From Sphingomonas faeni (GTDB taxonomy: Bacteria; Pseudomonadota; Alphaproteobacteria; Sphingomonadales; Sphingomonadaceae): DNA of 64,000 bases. The position numbers and the translations under genes were made by a program. The notes under the pieces were generated by a model. The model ran no database searches and was not told the origin of the DNA. It saw only the letters and a program-made list of their open reading frames with translations. The DNA is taken from positions 62,001 through 126,000 of the forward strand of contig NZ_JALPNF010000001.1 in NCBI RefSeq assembly GCF_023195535.1. Reading direction: 5' to 3'. This document shows, piece after piece, positions 1-8,974 of the stretch (its first letter is position 1; the number at the start of each line of letters is the position of its first letter).

Positions 1-476
1 TCGAGCCGCCACCGGCCGAAGGTCGCGATCCGCGCCGGTGCCGCCGCGCCGACGTCGCGCGCACCGCGGCGGAGCAGGTTGCGGACGCGTGCGGTCAGTT
101 CGCGCGGCTCGAACGGCTTGGTGAGATAGTCGTCGGCGCCCAGTTCCAGGCCGAGCACCCGGTCGATCGCACTGTCGCGCGCGGTGACCATGATGATCGC
201 GCCCGGATAGCCCTCGCCGCGCAGTTCGCGGCACAGCGTCAGCCCGTCACCGTCGGGCAGCCCGAGATCGAGGACGATGAGGTCGATGCTGTGCGCCGCC
301 AGCGCCGCGCGGATCCCCGCAACGTCGCCGGCAGCGGTCAGCGCATAGCCCTCGCGCGCCAGCTGTGCGGTCACCAGGTCGCGAATATCGGCGTCGTCGT
401 CCGCGATCAGGAGGTGAGGGCGGTCCGCCGCCGTGCCGGGCATCATGTCGTCATCCATCCGATCGGGCGGCGTCAT
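1..476 (-). CDS. OmpR-family response regulator (partial, C-terminus beyond window)
   Basis: Cytoplasmic two-component response regulator, cut by the window edge; the receiver domain is complete and the DNA-binding domain is just beginning. Counting from the ATG at 458, the acidic pocket is D20-D22, the phosphoacceptor D64 lies in VLDLGLPDGDG, and the conserved T92 and K114 (LTKPFEP) are present. A linker of about 30 residues then leads into the first strand of a winged helix (ATFGRWRLD). An in-frame ATG at 476 would add six residues; the choice between the two is open. The gene follows the outer-membrane efflux gene by 67 bp on the same strand, so it may be the last visible gene of the efflux operon, with a histidine kinase expected beyond the edge (inference). 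Its ligand or signal cannot be read. Confidence 0.88.
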   Translation of the reverse strand, partial: MTPPDRMDDDMMPGTAADRPHLLIADDDADIRDLVTAQLAREGYALTAAGDVAGIRAALAAHSIDLIVLDLGLPDGDGLTLCRELRGEGYPGAIIMVTARDSAIDRVLGLELGADDYLTKPFEPRELTARVRNLLRRGARDVGAAAPARIATFGRWRL

Positions 477-543
477 GTCGAGGCCGTGGCGCAGGCATAG
501 CCCGCCCGGCCAGGCATGCCCAGCCGCACCCCGGTCACCCTAA

Positions 544-1938
544 TCACAACGTGTCGTCCGACCCGATGGCCTGGTAGAGCGTCACCCGGTTCTGGAGATC
601 GGTAAGCACGGTCGTGATCGCGGTCTGGCGGGCGGAATACAGCGTGCGCTGTGCGACGAGCGCGGTCAGGAAACTGTCGGTGCCTTCGCGGTATCGTGCC
701 TCGCTGATCGTGTAGCTCTTTTGCGCGGCGGCGACGAGATCGGCCTGCGCCGCACGCTGGCGGGCGATCGTGCCGCGTCGGGCCAGGCCGTCGGCGACGT
801 CGCGATACGCGGTCTGGGCTGCCTTGCGGTAGGCGGCGAGGTAATAGTCGACCTGCGCCCGCGCGTAATCGAGGTTGCCGCGATTGGCCCCGCCGAGGAT
901 CGGCACGCTGGCGGACGGCGTCGCGGACCAGGTCGAACCCGAGAATAGGCTGGTTAGCGCGGAGCTGGCAACGCCGAGCGCGCTGGTCAGCGAGATCGTC
1001 GGGAAGAACGCCGCGCGCGCCGCACCGACATTGGCGTTGGCGGATTTCAGCTGGTGCTCGGCCTCGACCACGTCGGGTCGGTCGAGCAGCACGGTCGAGG
1101 ACAGCCCGGCGGGCACGGTGGCGATACCCGTATCGAGCGCACCGAGGCTGGCAGGCAGCAGTGTGTCCTCGACCGTTGCCCCGACCAGCAGCTCGAGCGC
1201 ATTGCGGTCCTGCGCCACCTGCGTCGTGTATTGCGCCACGTCCGCCCGCGCCTGGGCGAGCAAGGTCCGCGCATCCGCGGGGTCGGAGCCGCTCACCAGC
1301 CCGACGTCGTGCAGTTCGTCGTTGAGCCTGACCGTGCGCTCGCTGCTGGCGACCTGTGCGTTGGCAACGGCGAGCAGGTCGCGGTCAGAGAGCAGCGTGA
1401 GATACGCCGTGGCGGTCTCGGCAACGACGGTGAAGCGCGTATTGCGCGCGCCGCTCTCTGTGCCGAGATAGGTCTCGAACGCGGCTTGCGACAGGTTCTT
1501 CTGGCGCCCGAACAGGTCGAGCTCGAAGCCGCTGATCCCGACGCTGCCCGAAAACAGCGTGCTCGACCCGGCCGAGGCGGTGCCGCCGCCGGTCACCGCA
1601 CGGTTGATCGTCGCGCCTGCATCGGCGGACAAGGTCGGCAACTGGCTCGACTTCTGGACCTTGTACAAGGCGCGGGCCGAAGCGACGTTGGCGACCGCCT
1701 GGGCGAGATCCTGGTTGTTGGCCAGCGCGCGCTCGATGACCGTCCGCAGCTTCGCGTCGATCACCAGCGTGCGCCATGGCATCCCGGCCTGGCCCGCCGC
1801 ATGGGGTGCGTAAGACGCGCCGGTCGGCCACGCCGGCGGCACGAAGTCGGCGACCGAACGGACATAATGCGGTGCGAGGTTGCAACCGCCGAGCGCGGTG
1901 GCCGCGATCAGCGCCGCCGCGATACGCACGCGGATCAT
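544..1938 (-). CDS. RND efflux outer-membrane lipoprotein, NodT/OprM type
   Basis: Outer-membrane channel of a tripartite RND efflux pump, 464 residues, the usual length for the TolC-like NodT/OprM family. The N-terminus is a lipoprotein signal with the lipobox LGGC, placing the acylated cysteine at residue 19. Two long helical repeats follow, the typical paired outer-membrane-efflux-protein domains; the second holds the family sequence STVLLDRPDVVEAEHQL (LxxRPDxxxAE) before residue 300. The start overlaps the last codons of the pump gene by 4 nt, which indicates translational coupling. Substrate range cannot be inferred from the channel. Confidence 0.93.
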   Translation of the reverse strand: MIRVRIAAALIAATALGGCNLAPHYVRSVADFVPPAWPTGASYAPHAAGQAGMPWRTLVIDAKLRTVIERALANNQDLAQAVANVASARALYKVQKSSQLPTLSADAGATINRAVTGGGTASAGSSTLFSGSVGISGFELDLFGRQKNLSQAAFETYLGTESGARNTRFTVVAETATAYLTLLSDRDLLAVANAQVASSERTVRLNDELHDVGLVSGSDPADARTLLAQARADVAQYTTQVAQDRNALELLVGATVEDTLLPASLGALDTGIATVPAGLSSTVLLDRPDVVEAEHQLKSANANVGAARAAFFPTISLTSALGVASSALTSLFSGSTWSATPSASVPILGGANRGNLDYARAQVDYYLAAYRKAAQTAYRDVADGLARRGTIARQRAAQADLVAAAQKSYTISEARYREGTDSFLTALVAQRTLYSARQTAITTVLTDLQNRVTLYQAIGSDDTL

Positions 1939-4900
1939 GCCGCTTTCTCCTTTTTGCCGTGGAACAGTCGGGCGACGATGACGAAGAACATCGGCACGTA
2001 GAAGATCGCCAGCACGGTCGCGGTCAGCATCCCACCGACCACCGCGGTGCCGATCGCGATCCGGCTGTTGGCCCCCGCGCCGGTCGCGACCGCGAGCGGG
2101 AACACGCCGAAGATGAACGCGAGGCTGGTCATCAGGATCGGGCGAAGCCGGGTCCGCGCCGCCTCCAGTGCGGCCTCGACCACGTCCTTGCCGTCGCGTC
2201 GCGCCTCTTCCGCGAACTCGACGATCAGGATCGCGTTCTTGGCGGCAAGCCCGATCGTGGTGATCAGCCCGACCTGGAAGTAGATGTCGTTGTCGAGCCC
2301 GCGCATCGTGACCGCGATCACCGCACCGATGATCCCGAGCGGCAGCACCAGCAGCACCGCGATCGGCACCGACCAGCTTTCATACAGCGCCGCGAGGCAC
2401 AGGAAGACGATCAGGACCGACAGCCCGTACAGCATCGGCGCCTGTCCGCTGGCCTGGTTCTCCTGGAACGACAGCCCCGCCCAGGCATAGCCGGTGCCGG
2501 GTGCCAGTTCCTTCTGCAGCTTGATCATCTCCTTCATCGCCGCACCCGAACTGCCGCCCACCGCCGGCTCGCCCTGGATTTCATAGGACGAGCGACCGTT
2601 GAAGCGGGCGACGCTATTCGGCCCCTTCTCCCACGACAGCGTCGCGATCGCCGAGAACGGGACCATCGTGCCGCTGGAGGTGCGGACGAACCAGCCATCC
2701 AGGTCGTTCGGCAGCATCCGGAACGGCGCATCGGCCTGCATGTAGACGCGCTTCACCCGGCCCCGATCGACGAAGTCGTTGACGTACACGCCGCCCCACG
2801 CGCTCGACAGCACGTTGGTCACGTCGTTCTCGGTGAGCCCGAACACCGCGAGCTTGGCATCGTCGAGCGTCACGCGAAGCTGTGGCGTGTCGGGCAGCGT
2901 GGAGGCGCGGACCTGCGCGAGCTTGGAATCCTTGTTGGCCGCCGCGATCAGCTTGTCGCGCAGCGCGACGAAGGCGTCCCGGCTGAGCCCGCTCGTGTTG
3001 GTCAGCTCGAACGTGAAGCCGTTGGACTGGCCCAGGCCTGAGATGGCGGGCGGGGTGAGCGGAATGACGGTCGCATCGCGGATCTGGCTGAAGCTCTTCA
3101 TCGCGCGGGCATTGATCGCCGATGCGCTCTGGCTCGCATCCTTGCGCTCGTCGAACGGCGCGAGGCTGGCAAAGGCCATGCCTGCATTCTGACCCGATCC
3201 GCTGAACCCGAATCCGGTGATGCTGAAGGCGTTGGCGACCGTCCCATTCTCGTGATCGGTGAAATAGCTCTGGACGCGGTCGCGCACGGCCTCGGTCCGC
3301 TCGTTGGTGGCACCGGCGGGCAGCGTGTACATCACCATCACCTGGCCCTGGTCCTCGGTCGGCAGGAAGCTGGTCGGCAACCGGAGGAACAGCACGGCGA
3401 GGACGATCGTGATGACGCCGACCACCGCCATGTGCAGCCCGCGCCGGCCGATCACCGCGCGCGTCGCTCCGACATACCGATGCGTCGAGCGATCGAACCA
3501 CCGGTTGAACTTGCCGAACACGCCGCGGCGCTCCAGCGGATCGCCATGCGTCGGCTTGAGCAACGTCGCGGTCAGGGCGGGGGTGAGGACGAGCGCGACC
3601 AGCACCGACAACAGCATCGCCGAGACGATCGTGACCGAGAACTGGCGATAGATCACGCCGGTCGATCCACCGAAGAACGCCATCGGCAGGAACACCGCCG
3701 ACAGGACGAGCGCGATGCCGACCAGGGCCGATCCGATCTCGCTCATCGACCGGACCGTCGCGTCGCGCGGGCTGAGCCCTTCCTCCGCCATTACCCGCTC
3801 GACATTCTCGACCACAACGATCGCGTCGTCGACCAGCAACCCGATGGCGAGCACCATCGCAAACAGGGTGAGCGTGTTGATCGAATAACCGCACACCGCC
3901 AGCACCCCGAACGTGCCGAGCAGCACGACCGGAACCGCGATCGCCGGGATCAGTGTCGCCCGCCAGTTCTGGAGGAAGACGAACATCACGACGATCACCA
4001 GAATGATCGCGATCACCAGCGTCTCGACGACTTCCTCGACCGACAGTTTGACGAACGTGGTGGTGTCGCGCGGATAGGCGATGGCATAGCCGGCGGGCAG
4101 GTTGGTCGACAGTTCGGCCATCCGCGCCTTCACCGCGGTCGCGGTCTCCAGGGCATCGGCCCCGGTCGCCAGCTGGATCGCCATCCCCGACGCCGGATGG
4201 CCATCGAGTTCCGCCGAGGAATTATAGCTGTCCTGTCCCAGTTCGACGCGGGCGACGTCGGACAGGCGAACGATCGATCCGTCGGTCTTGGTCTTCAGCA
4301 CGATCGCACGAAACTGGTCGGGGGTCGTCAGGCGCGATTTGGCACGGACGGTGGCGTTCAGCATCTGCCCCTTCACCGCGGGCAATGCGCCTACCTGTCC
4401 GGCCGAGACGTCGACGTTCTGCGCCTGGATCGCGCTCTGCACGTCGGACGGCATCAGCTGCACCGCCGCGAGTTTGGTCGGATCGAGCCATACGCGCATC
4501 GCATATTGCGCGCCGAACACCTGGGTCTGGCCGACGCCGTCGACGCGCGCGAGATCGTCCTGGAAATTGCTGATCAGGTAATCGGCGATGTCGTTCGCAG
4601 TGGCCTTGTCGGTCTTGTCGTACAGCGCGACGATCATCAGGAAGTCGCTGTTCGACTTCGACACGGTGACGCCCTGCGACGTTACCGCGCTCGGCAGGCG
4701 CGCCTCCGCCTGCTGGACCTTGTTCTGGACCTGGACCTGCGCGGTATCCGCATCGGTGCCCTTGACGAAGGTGACGGTGATCGAGGCCGATCCCGATGAA
4801 TCCGAACTCGACTGGAAATACTGCAGGCCGTCGATCCCGGTCAGCTGCTGTTCGATGACCTGCGTCACGCTGGTTTCCAGCGTTTCGGCGGAGGCGCCCG

Positions 4901-5054
4901 GATAGGTGGCGCTGATCGATATCGTCGGGGGTGCGACGTCGGGATATTGCGCGATCGGCAGGGAGCGCAGTCCCGCGACCCCGCCGAGCATGATGACGAT
5001 CGCGATCACCCACGCGAAGATCGGGCGTTCGACGAAGAAGCGGCTGATACCCAT
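1935..5054 (-). CDS. acrB: RND multidrug efflux pump, inner-membrane transporter (AcrB/MexB family)
   Basis: Proton-driven drug exporter of the HAE1 family, 1039 residues, full length for AcrB/MexB. The N-terminus MGISRFFVERPIFAWV is the classic first helix. The proton-relay aspartate pair lies in GLLVDDAIVVVENVERVM, near residue 407 in transmembrane helix 4. Two periplasmic porter loops and twelve membrane segments can be followed, ending in the usual short basic tail. It lies between the adaptor gene (one base separates the stop from this ATG) and the outer-membrane gene (4-nt overlap), a complete pump operon. The symbol is by family; the substrate is unknown. Confidence 0.95.
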   Translation of the reverse strand: MGISRFFVERPIFAWVIAIVIMLGGVAGLRSLPIAQYPDVAPPTISISATYPGASAETLETSVTQVIEQQLTGIDGLQYFQSSSDSSGSASITVTFVKGTDADTAQVQVQNKVQQAEARLPSAVTSQGVTVSKSNSDFLMIVALYDKTDKATANDIADYLISNFQDDLARVDGVGQTQVFGAQYAMRVWLDPTKLAAVQLMPSDVQSAIQAQNVDVSAGQVGALPAVKGQMLNATVRAKSRLTTPDQFRAIVLKTKTDGSIVRLSDVARVELGQDSYNSSAELDGHPASGMAIQLATGADALETATAVKARMAELSTNLPAGYAIAYPRDTTTFVKLSVEEVVETLVIAIILVIVVMFVFLQNWRATLIPAIAVPVVLLGTFGVLAVCGYSINTLTLFAMVLAIGLLVDDAIVVVENVERVMAEEGLSPRDATVRSMSEIGSALVGIALVLSAVFLPMAFFGGSTGVIYRQFSVTIVSAMLLSVLVALVLTPALTATLLKPTHGDPLERRGVFGKFNRWFDRSTHRYVGATRAVIGRRGLHMAVVGVITIVLAVLFLRLPTSFLPTEDQGQVMVMYTLPAGATNERTEAVRDRVQSYFTDHENGTVANAFSITGFGFSGSGQNAGMAFASLAPFDERKDASQSASAINARAMKSFSQIRDATVIPLTPPAISGLGQSNGFTFELTNTSGLSRDAFVALRDKLIAAANKDSKLAQVRASTLPDTPQLRVTLDDAKLAVFGLTENDVTNVLSSAWGGVYVNDFVDRGRVKRVYMQADAPFRMLPNDLDGWFVRTSSGTMVPFSAIATLSWEKGPNSVARFNGRSSYEIQGEPAVGGSSGAAMKEMIKLQKELAPGTGYAWAGLSFQENQASGQAPMLYGLSVLIVFLCLAALYESWSVPIAVLLVLPLGIIGAVIAVTMRGLDNDIYFQVGLITTIGLAAKNAILIVEFAEEARRDGKDVVEAALEAARTRLRPILMTSLAFIFGVFPLAVATGAGANSRIAIGTAVVGGMLTATVLAIFYVPMFFVIVARLFHGKKEKAA

Positions 5055-5055
5055 G

Positions 5056-6192
5056 TCAGTTGGTGGTCCCGAGCTTGACGGCGACCGGCTTCACGGTCGC
5101 GCCGGCCTGTGCCTTGTCCACCCCCTGGACGATTAGCCGGTCGCCGGCCTTCAGTCCGGCGGTGACGATCCATGTGTCGCCGACCGCCTGCGCGGTCGTG
5201 ACCTGGCGGAGTGCGACCTTGTTGTCGGCGCCGACGACCATCGCGGTGGCGTTGCCCTTGGCGTCGCGGGTGATGCCCTGCTGTGGTGCGAGGACCGCGT
5301 TGCGGATCACGGTCTGCGGCACCGTCAGACGCACGAACATCCCGGGCAGCAACAGGTCCTTGGGGTTCGCGAACCGGGCGCGCAGCGTCACCGTCCCGGT
5401 GGTCGTATCGACGACGGCCTCGCCGAACTGGATCGTTCCGGTCTGCGGATAGGCGCGACCGTTTTCCAGCGACAGGCGGACGGTGGTGCTCGCCGGCAGC
5501 GCTTCGCCGGTGGCAAGGCTTTGTCGCAGATCGTACAGCGCACTGCTCGATTGCTGGATATCGACGAAGATCGGATCGAGCTGGGAGATCGTCGCCAGCG
5601 CCGTGGTCTGCGCCGCCGTGACGAGCGCACCCTGGGTATAGGTCGATCGACCGATCCGCCCTGAAATCGGCGCATAGACCCGCGTGAAGCCCAGATTGAC
5701 GTTCGCGGTGCGCAGGTTTGCGCGATATTGCGCAATGCTCGCGCTCGCCTGCCTGGACGTCGCGACGGCATCGTCGACGTCCTGCCGCGCGACCGCATCC
5801 GCGCTTTGCAGGCGGTTATACCGCTGCACCTTGGCCTGTGCGGTGACGGCCGAGGCCTGGGCGCTCGCCAATTGTGCGGCGACCTGGTCCCGGGTGGCCC
5901 GGTACAGGCGGGAATCGATCTGGTACAAGGGCTGGCCGGCGCGGACCAGCGTGCCCTCGGTGAACAATCGGGCCTTGATGATCCCGTCGACCTGGGGACG
6001 TACCTCCGATATCGCCGTGGCCGCCGTTCGACCGGTCAGCTCGGTCGTGGTCGTTACCGGCTCCGTCTTCAACGTGACGATGCCGACCTCGGCGGGCGGC
6101 ATTTTGGGCATGGCGTCCTTGGACGCGCCGCAGCCGGCGAGCGCCACGGTCAGCAGGAGCGTAACAGTCCCGCGCGAGGTCGATGAGATCAT
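5056..6192 (-). CDS. acrA: RND efflux periplasmic adaptor (membrane fusion protein)
   Basis: Adaptor linking pump and outer-membrane channel, 378 residues from the ATG at 6192. That start is preferred over the longer open frame because it opens directly into a lipoprotein signal with lipobox LAGC (cysteine at about residue 20), after which the mature chain begins with PPAEVGIVTLK. The order is typical: a lipoyl-like half (VRPQVDGIIKARLFTEGTLV), an alpha-helical hairpin rich in Ala/Gln, the second lipoyl half (NLGFTRVYAPISGRIG), then the beta-barrel and membrane-proximal domains. It is the first certain gene of the pump operon. Confidence 0.93.
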   Translation of the reverse strand: MISSTSRGTVTLLLTVALAGCGASKDAMPKMPPAEVGIVTLKTEPVTTTTELTGRTAATAISEVRPQVDGIIKARLFTEGTLVRAGQPLYQIDSRLYRATRDQVAAQLASAQASAVTAQAKVQRYNRLQSADAVARQDVDDAVATSRQASASIAQYRANLRTANVNLGFTRVYAPISGRIGRSTYTQGALVTAAQTTALATISQLDPIFVDIQQSSSALYDLRQSLATGEALPASTTVRLSLENGRAYPQTGTIQFGEAVVDTTTGTVTLRARFANPKDLLLPGMFVRLTVPQTVIRNAVLAPQQGITRDAKGNATAMVVGADNKVALRQVTTAQAVGDTWIVTAGLKAGDRLIVQGVDKAQAGATVKPVAVKLGTTN

Positions 6193-6205
6193 GGTCAGGG
6201 CCTGC

Positions 6206-6487
6206 TTAGCGAGGGCAATTCTGGCGCTTGCCGCGGGCGTCGCGAAATGTGTCGGTCCTTGCGTCATAGCCCTTGTGGGTCTTGCCGCAGGCCGCCGTCT
6301 GCGCGTGGTTGCGGGTCTGGCGCTGGTCCGTCTTGGCGGATACGCCGCGAGCAATGGGGCGGGTGGCGGCGGGGCGGGTGGCGGCGCGGGTAGCCGGCCG
6401 GACGGTTGCCGATTGGCGGTCGGGTTTTATATATTGTGGCGCTGCTGCCATACCCAGCAGGGCGGCCGCCAGTTCGAGTGCGATCAT
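6206..6487 (-). CDS. small exported hypothetical protein upstream of the efflux operon
   Basis: Possible 93-residue product with a short hydrophobic start (MIALELAAALLGMAAAP) resembling a signal peptide, followed by a Thr/Arg/Ala-rich stretch with repeats of the type ATRPA and a basic C-terminus with two cysteines. No family was recognised. It ends 13 bp before the adaptor gene on the same strand, so it could be a leader gene of the efflux operon. A purine-rich GGGAGG lies about 20 bp before the ATG, too far for an ideal ribosome-binding site. It may also be chance coding in GC-rich DNA. Confidence 0.4.
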   Translation of the reverse strand: MIALELAAALLGMAAAPQYIKPDRQSATVRPATRAATRPAATRPIARGVSAKTDQRQTRNHAQTAACGKTHKGYDARTDTFRDARGKRQNCPR

Positions 6488-6491
6488 GACA

Positions 6492-6511
6492 AGGACCTTT
6501 TCTATGGTCCT
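6492..6511. promoter_or_regulatory. short inverted repeat upstream of efflux operon
   Basis: Perfect 6-bp arms AGGACC and GGTCCT separated by 8 bases, lying 4 bp upstream of the small exported ORF and about 300 bp upstream of the adaptor gene. It could be an operator or an RNA hairpin covering the translation start. Such a short palindrome can arise by chance. Confidence 0.25.
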
Positions 6512-6734
6512 CCCGAACTAGTCCCTATGCCCCACGCCAAACATGCTCAGTGGGTAAGCAAAGGTAAGCGTTCGTAACGGTCGTCCCGATCCCCACGAAA
6601 AAGCATTCCGATCCAGGCGACGAAAAGGGAAGAGCACGATCTCACTACGATCCGCCAGGTCGTTGATCGATACAGGTCAGCGACTAGGCAACGTTACGTC
6701 CGGCAACCCGACGACAACCGGACGTCCAAGTTAA

Positions 6735-6973
6735 CGTCCGAAGACGCCCGATGCGGTATTCATCGCGTCGGCACAGGCGGTCGGTCGCTACGAGATCACG
6801 CGCTACGAGATCACCCGCCAAGGTACACTTATTGCTCGTGCCAACAACGCGGCCGCAGCGAGATTGCAGCGATTCTGAAGGAGACGCTGGACGAGGAATA
6901 CGCAACCGATGATAAACCAGCCGCACTGGCTATATCGAAAGTCGATCCCACGGCCGAGGCGGTTACCGCTTGA
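6735..6973 (+). pseudogene. decayed DUF892 (YciE-type ferritin-like) gene, 3' remnant
   Basis: Two plus-strand frames give successive pieces of the C-terminal half of a YciE/DUF892 ferritin-like protein. Frame one (from 6735) reads TPDAVFIASAQAVGRYEITRYE, then GTLIAR; after a frameshift near 6841-6845 the next frame reads GRSEIAAILKETLDEEYATD and on to PTAEAVTA and a stop at 6971-6973. The family normally has AQAVEHYEIARYGTLIAWA followed by LGRxD..LLxETLxEE, so the order is right. A 15-bp tandem duplication (two copies of CGCTACGAGATCAC) has further disturbed the Tyr-Glu-Ile segment. No plausible N-terminal half is visible upstream. This is a dead stress-response gene, not a functional product. 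Confidence 0.72.
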
Positions 6974-6995
6974 ATCATTTCGACTCTATAAGATG

Positions 6996-7029
6996 ACGGG
7001 CCGGTGATCAGAATCGCCGGCCCGTTTTT
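6996..7029 (+). terminator. intrinsic terminator
   Basis: A GC-rich stem, ACGGGCCGG (6996-7004) pairing with CCGGCCCGT (7017-7025), extended inward by GAT/ATC, is followed by a run of five T. It lies 22 bp after the stop of the DUF892 remnant and just beyond the 3' end of the convergent small gene, so it can serve the plus strand and perhaps both. Confidence 0.8.
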
Positions 7030-7032
7030 GGT

Positions 7033-7413
7033 TTAGACCTTCTTTCGCGCGCGCTTTGGGCTCGCGGCGGCGGCAACGTCTTCATCCTCGTCCGGTGTAT
7101 CTTCGCCGGCTTCGGTCAGCGCATCGCCGAGCATCTTCAGCTTCTCCTGCGACGTATCGGCCTTTTCGGCGATTTTGGTCGTCGCAGTGCCGAGACGGTG
7201 GAGCAGGGCGTGGACGCGATCGGCGTCAGGCTCGGACCGCTCCAGTTGTTTGCGAAGCGAACCCAAGTCGCGAAGAATGCCCTTGGCACCAGGGGTGTCG
7301 ATCTCGGCCAACGCGGCTTCCCAATCCTCGACCATGTCGGTACCCTTGGAGGGCTTCGTCGCGTCGAGCCCACGATTGATCGCGTTCATCGTTCCTGCAA
7401 ATTTAACGGCCAT
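7033..7413 (-). CDS. small conserved-looking hypothetical protein
   Basis: A 126-residue soluble protein with no signal peptide. It appears mainly helical (LRDLGSLRKQLERSEPDADRVHALLHRLG), followed by an acidic run (EDTPDEDEDVAAAA) and a lysine/arginine-rich tail (PKRARKKV), which could bind nucleic acid or protein (inference). It is a good coding candidate: codon use is regular, and it ends next to a terminator. No family was recognised. It is monocistronic and convergent with the DUF892 remnant. Confidence 0.7.
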   Translation of the reverse strand: MAVKFAGTMNAINRGLDATKPSKGTDMVEDWEAALAEIDTPGAKGILRDLGSLRKQLERSEPDADRVHALLHRLGTATTKIAEKADTSQEKLKMLGDALTEAGEDTPDEDEDVAAAASPKRARKKV

Positions 7414-7898
7414 TTATTCTCTCCGCATGCCGTGATGGCTATCGTCAACGCGATGCCGCGGCGGAAATGTCCTCGTGATCGTACTGACCCGGATCAGTAT
7501 CTAAAGCCAAGATAATGCTGGATATCGAGCGCTTGCGATTGTCAGATAAAGTTGCCAACCGCTCACTACTTCGACTCTTCGCCTGAGGTGGATCGCGGTC
7601 AGCACACGCGCCGTTCTCCCGAGATCTGGCGGCCTGAAGTGACGATCGACGATGGCGCGATCACCATTTCGTTGGCCACTAGATAAACCAAGCCGTCGGT
7701 TTAGGTCGGGATGACGATCGCGCACCGCCGCCGACCTGACCCGTCTCAGTGTCCGTATGGCCCGGGCGTCAAAATGAACGCCTGTCCAGAGTTGGCAATT
7801 CGCAAGGCCGCGGTGCATGTCGGCAGACGGGTCAAATCAGGCCCGTGCCGCGGCGAGTGAGATACGCGCCAACGGCTGCGCTCTGGAGTGTTGAAGGG
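7414..7898. other. intergenic region, no gene recognised
   Basis: About 485 bp between a leftward small gene and the rightward acetamidase-family gene. Only short, poorly biased open frames are present on either strand. It presumably holds two divergent promoters, but no convincing promoter or operator could be picked out. Confidence 0.6.
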
Positions 7899-8918
7899 AT
7901 GACGATGCGCTACCTGATCCTTGCCGCTCTGGCTGCCGTGGCGACTCCCGCGTGCGCTGCGACATATGAATTGAAGGCGACGCCACAGACGGTCGCCTGG
8001 GGGCATTACGATGCCACGGACAAGCCGGTGCTGACGATTCGGTCGGGCGACACGGTGGTGATCCATACGCTGCTGACCAACAGTCCGGCAGGTCTCGAAA
8101 AGGCGGGAGTCGCGCCCGTGCAAATCGAACCGGCGCTGCGTGCCGTCTATGACGGCGTCCCTGCCAGCGCGCGCGGCCCGGGCGGCCATATCCTGACCGG
8201 GCCGATCGCGATCGCAGGCGCGGAGCCCGGCGACATGCTGGAGGTGCGCATCCGCAAGGTCGATCTCGCGATACCCTATGCCTATAACGCGTTTCGGTAC
8301 GGGGCGGGCTTCCTGACCGACGATTTCCCCTATGCGCGCATGAAGATCGTCCCGCTGGATGCCAAGCGCATGGTCGGCCTGTTCGCACCCGGCATCGAAG
8401 TGCCGCTTGCGCCGTTCTTCGGCAGCATGGGGGTCGCGCCGCCGCTGGCGTTCGGCCGCTACGACAGCGCGCCGCCGACGATCAACGGCGGCAACATGGA
8501 CGACAAGGCACTCGTCGCCGGGACGACTCTGTTCCTTCCCGTCTACGTCCCCGATGCACTTTTCCAGGTCGGCGACGGTCATGCCGCGCAGGGCAATGGC
8601 GAGGTCGATATCACGGCGCTGGAAACGTCGTTGACCGGCACGTTCGAGTTCGTGCTGCACAAGAAGGCTGCGATCACCTATCCGCGCGCCGAGACGCCCA
8701 AGGCCTATATCGCAATGGGCTTCGACGACGATCTCAGCCACGCGACCCGCAAGGCGCTGCGCAACATGATCGATTTTCTCGTCGCGGAAAAAGGCATGAC
8801 GCGCGACGACGCCTACATGCTGATCAGCGTCGCGGGCGATGTCGAGATCACCGAGCTCGTCGACCGCAACAAGGGCGTCCACGTCGTCTTGCCGAAGGCG
8901 TTGTTCACGAAGGGCTAG
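7899..8918 (+). CDS. acetamidase/formamidase-family protein, exported
   Basis: A 339-residue member of the FmdA/AmdA acetamidase-formamidase family, which hydrolyses short amides to ammonia and the acid. The ATG at 7899 is chosen because GAAGGG precedes it directly and it opens into a signal peptide cut near ACAAT. Family signatures: GPIAIAGAEPGDMLEVRI, a GRYDSAPPTINGGNMDD segment, and VAGTTLFLPVYVPDALFQVGDGHAAQGNGEV, which matches the strongly conserved GD.HaaqGdGEv core. C-terminal residues (DAYMLISVAGDVEITELVD) fit the family. Export is unusual relative to the cytoplasmic enzymes, so the natural substrate is uncertain. The gene stands alone. Confidence 0.88.
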   Translation: MTMRYLILAALAAVATPACAATYELKATPQTVAWGHYDATDKPVLTIRSGDTVVIHTLLTNSPAGLEKAGVAPVQIEPALRAVYDGVPASARGPGGHILTGPIAIAGAEPGDMLEVRIRKVDLAIPYAYNAFRYGAGFLTDDFPYARMKIVPLDAKRMVGLFAPGIEVPLAPFFGSMGVAPPLAFGRYDSAPPTINGGNMDDKALVAGTTLFLPVYVPDALFQVGDGHAAQGNGEVDITALETSLTGTFEFVLHKKAAITYPRAETPKAYIAMGFDDDLSHATRKALRNMIDFLVAEKGMTRDDAYMLISVAGDVEITELVDRNKGVHVVLPKALFTKG

Positions 8919-8974
8919 CGCCAACGGCTTACGCCTGTTCCTCCGTCGCCGTGTATGCCGTTCGGGTAAGAGGC

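Noticed and set aside
6684..6926. 80-residue minus-strand ORF
   Set aside because: Antisense to the DUF892 remnant, without coding character.
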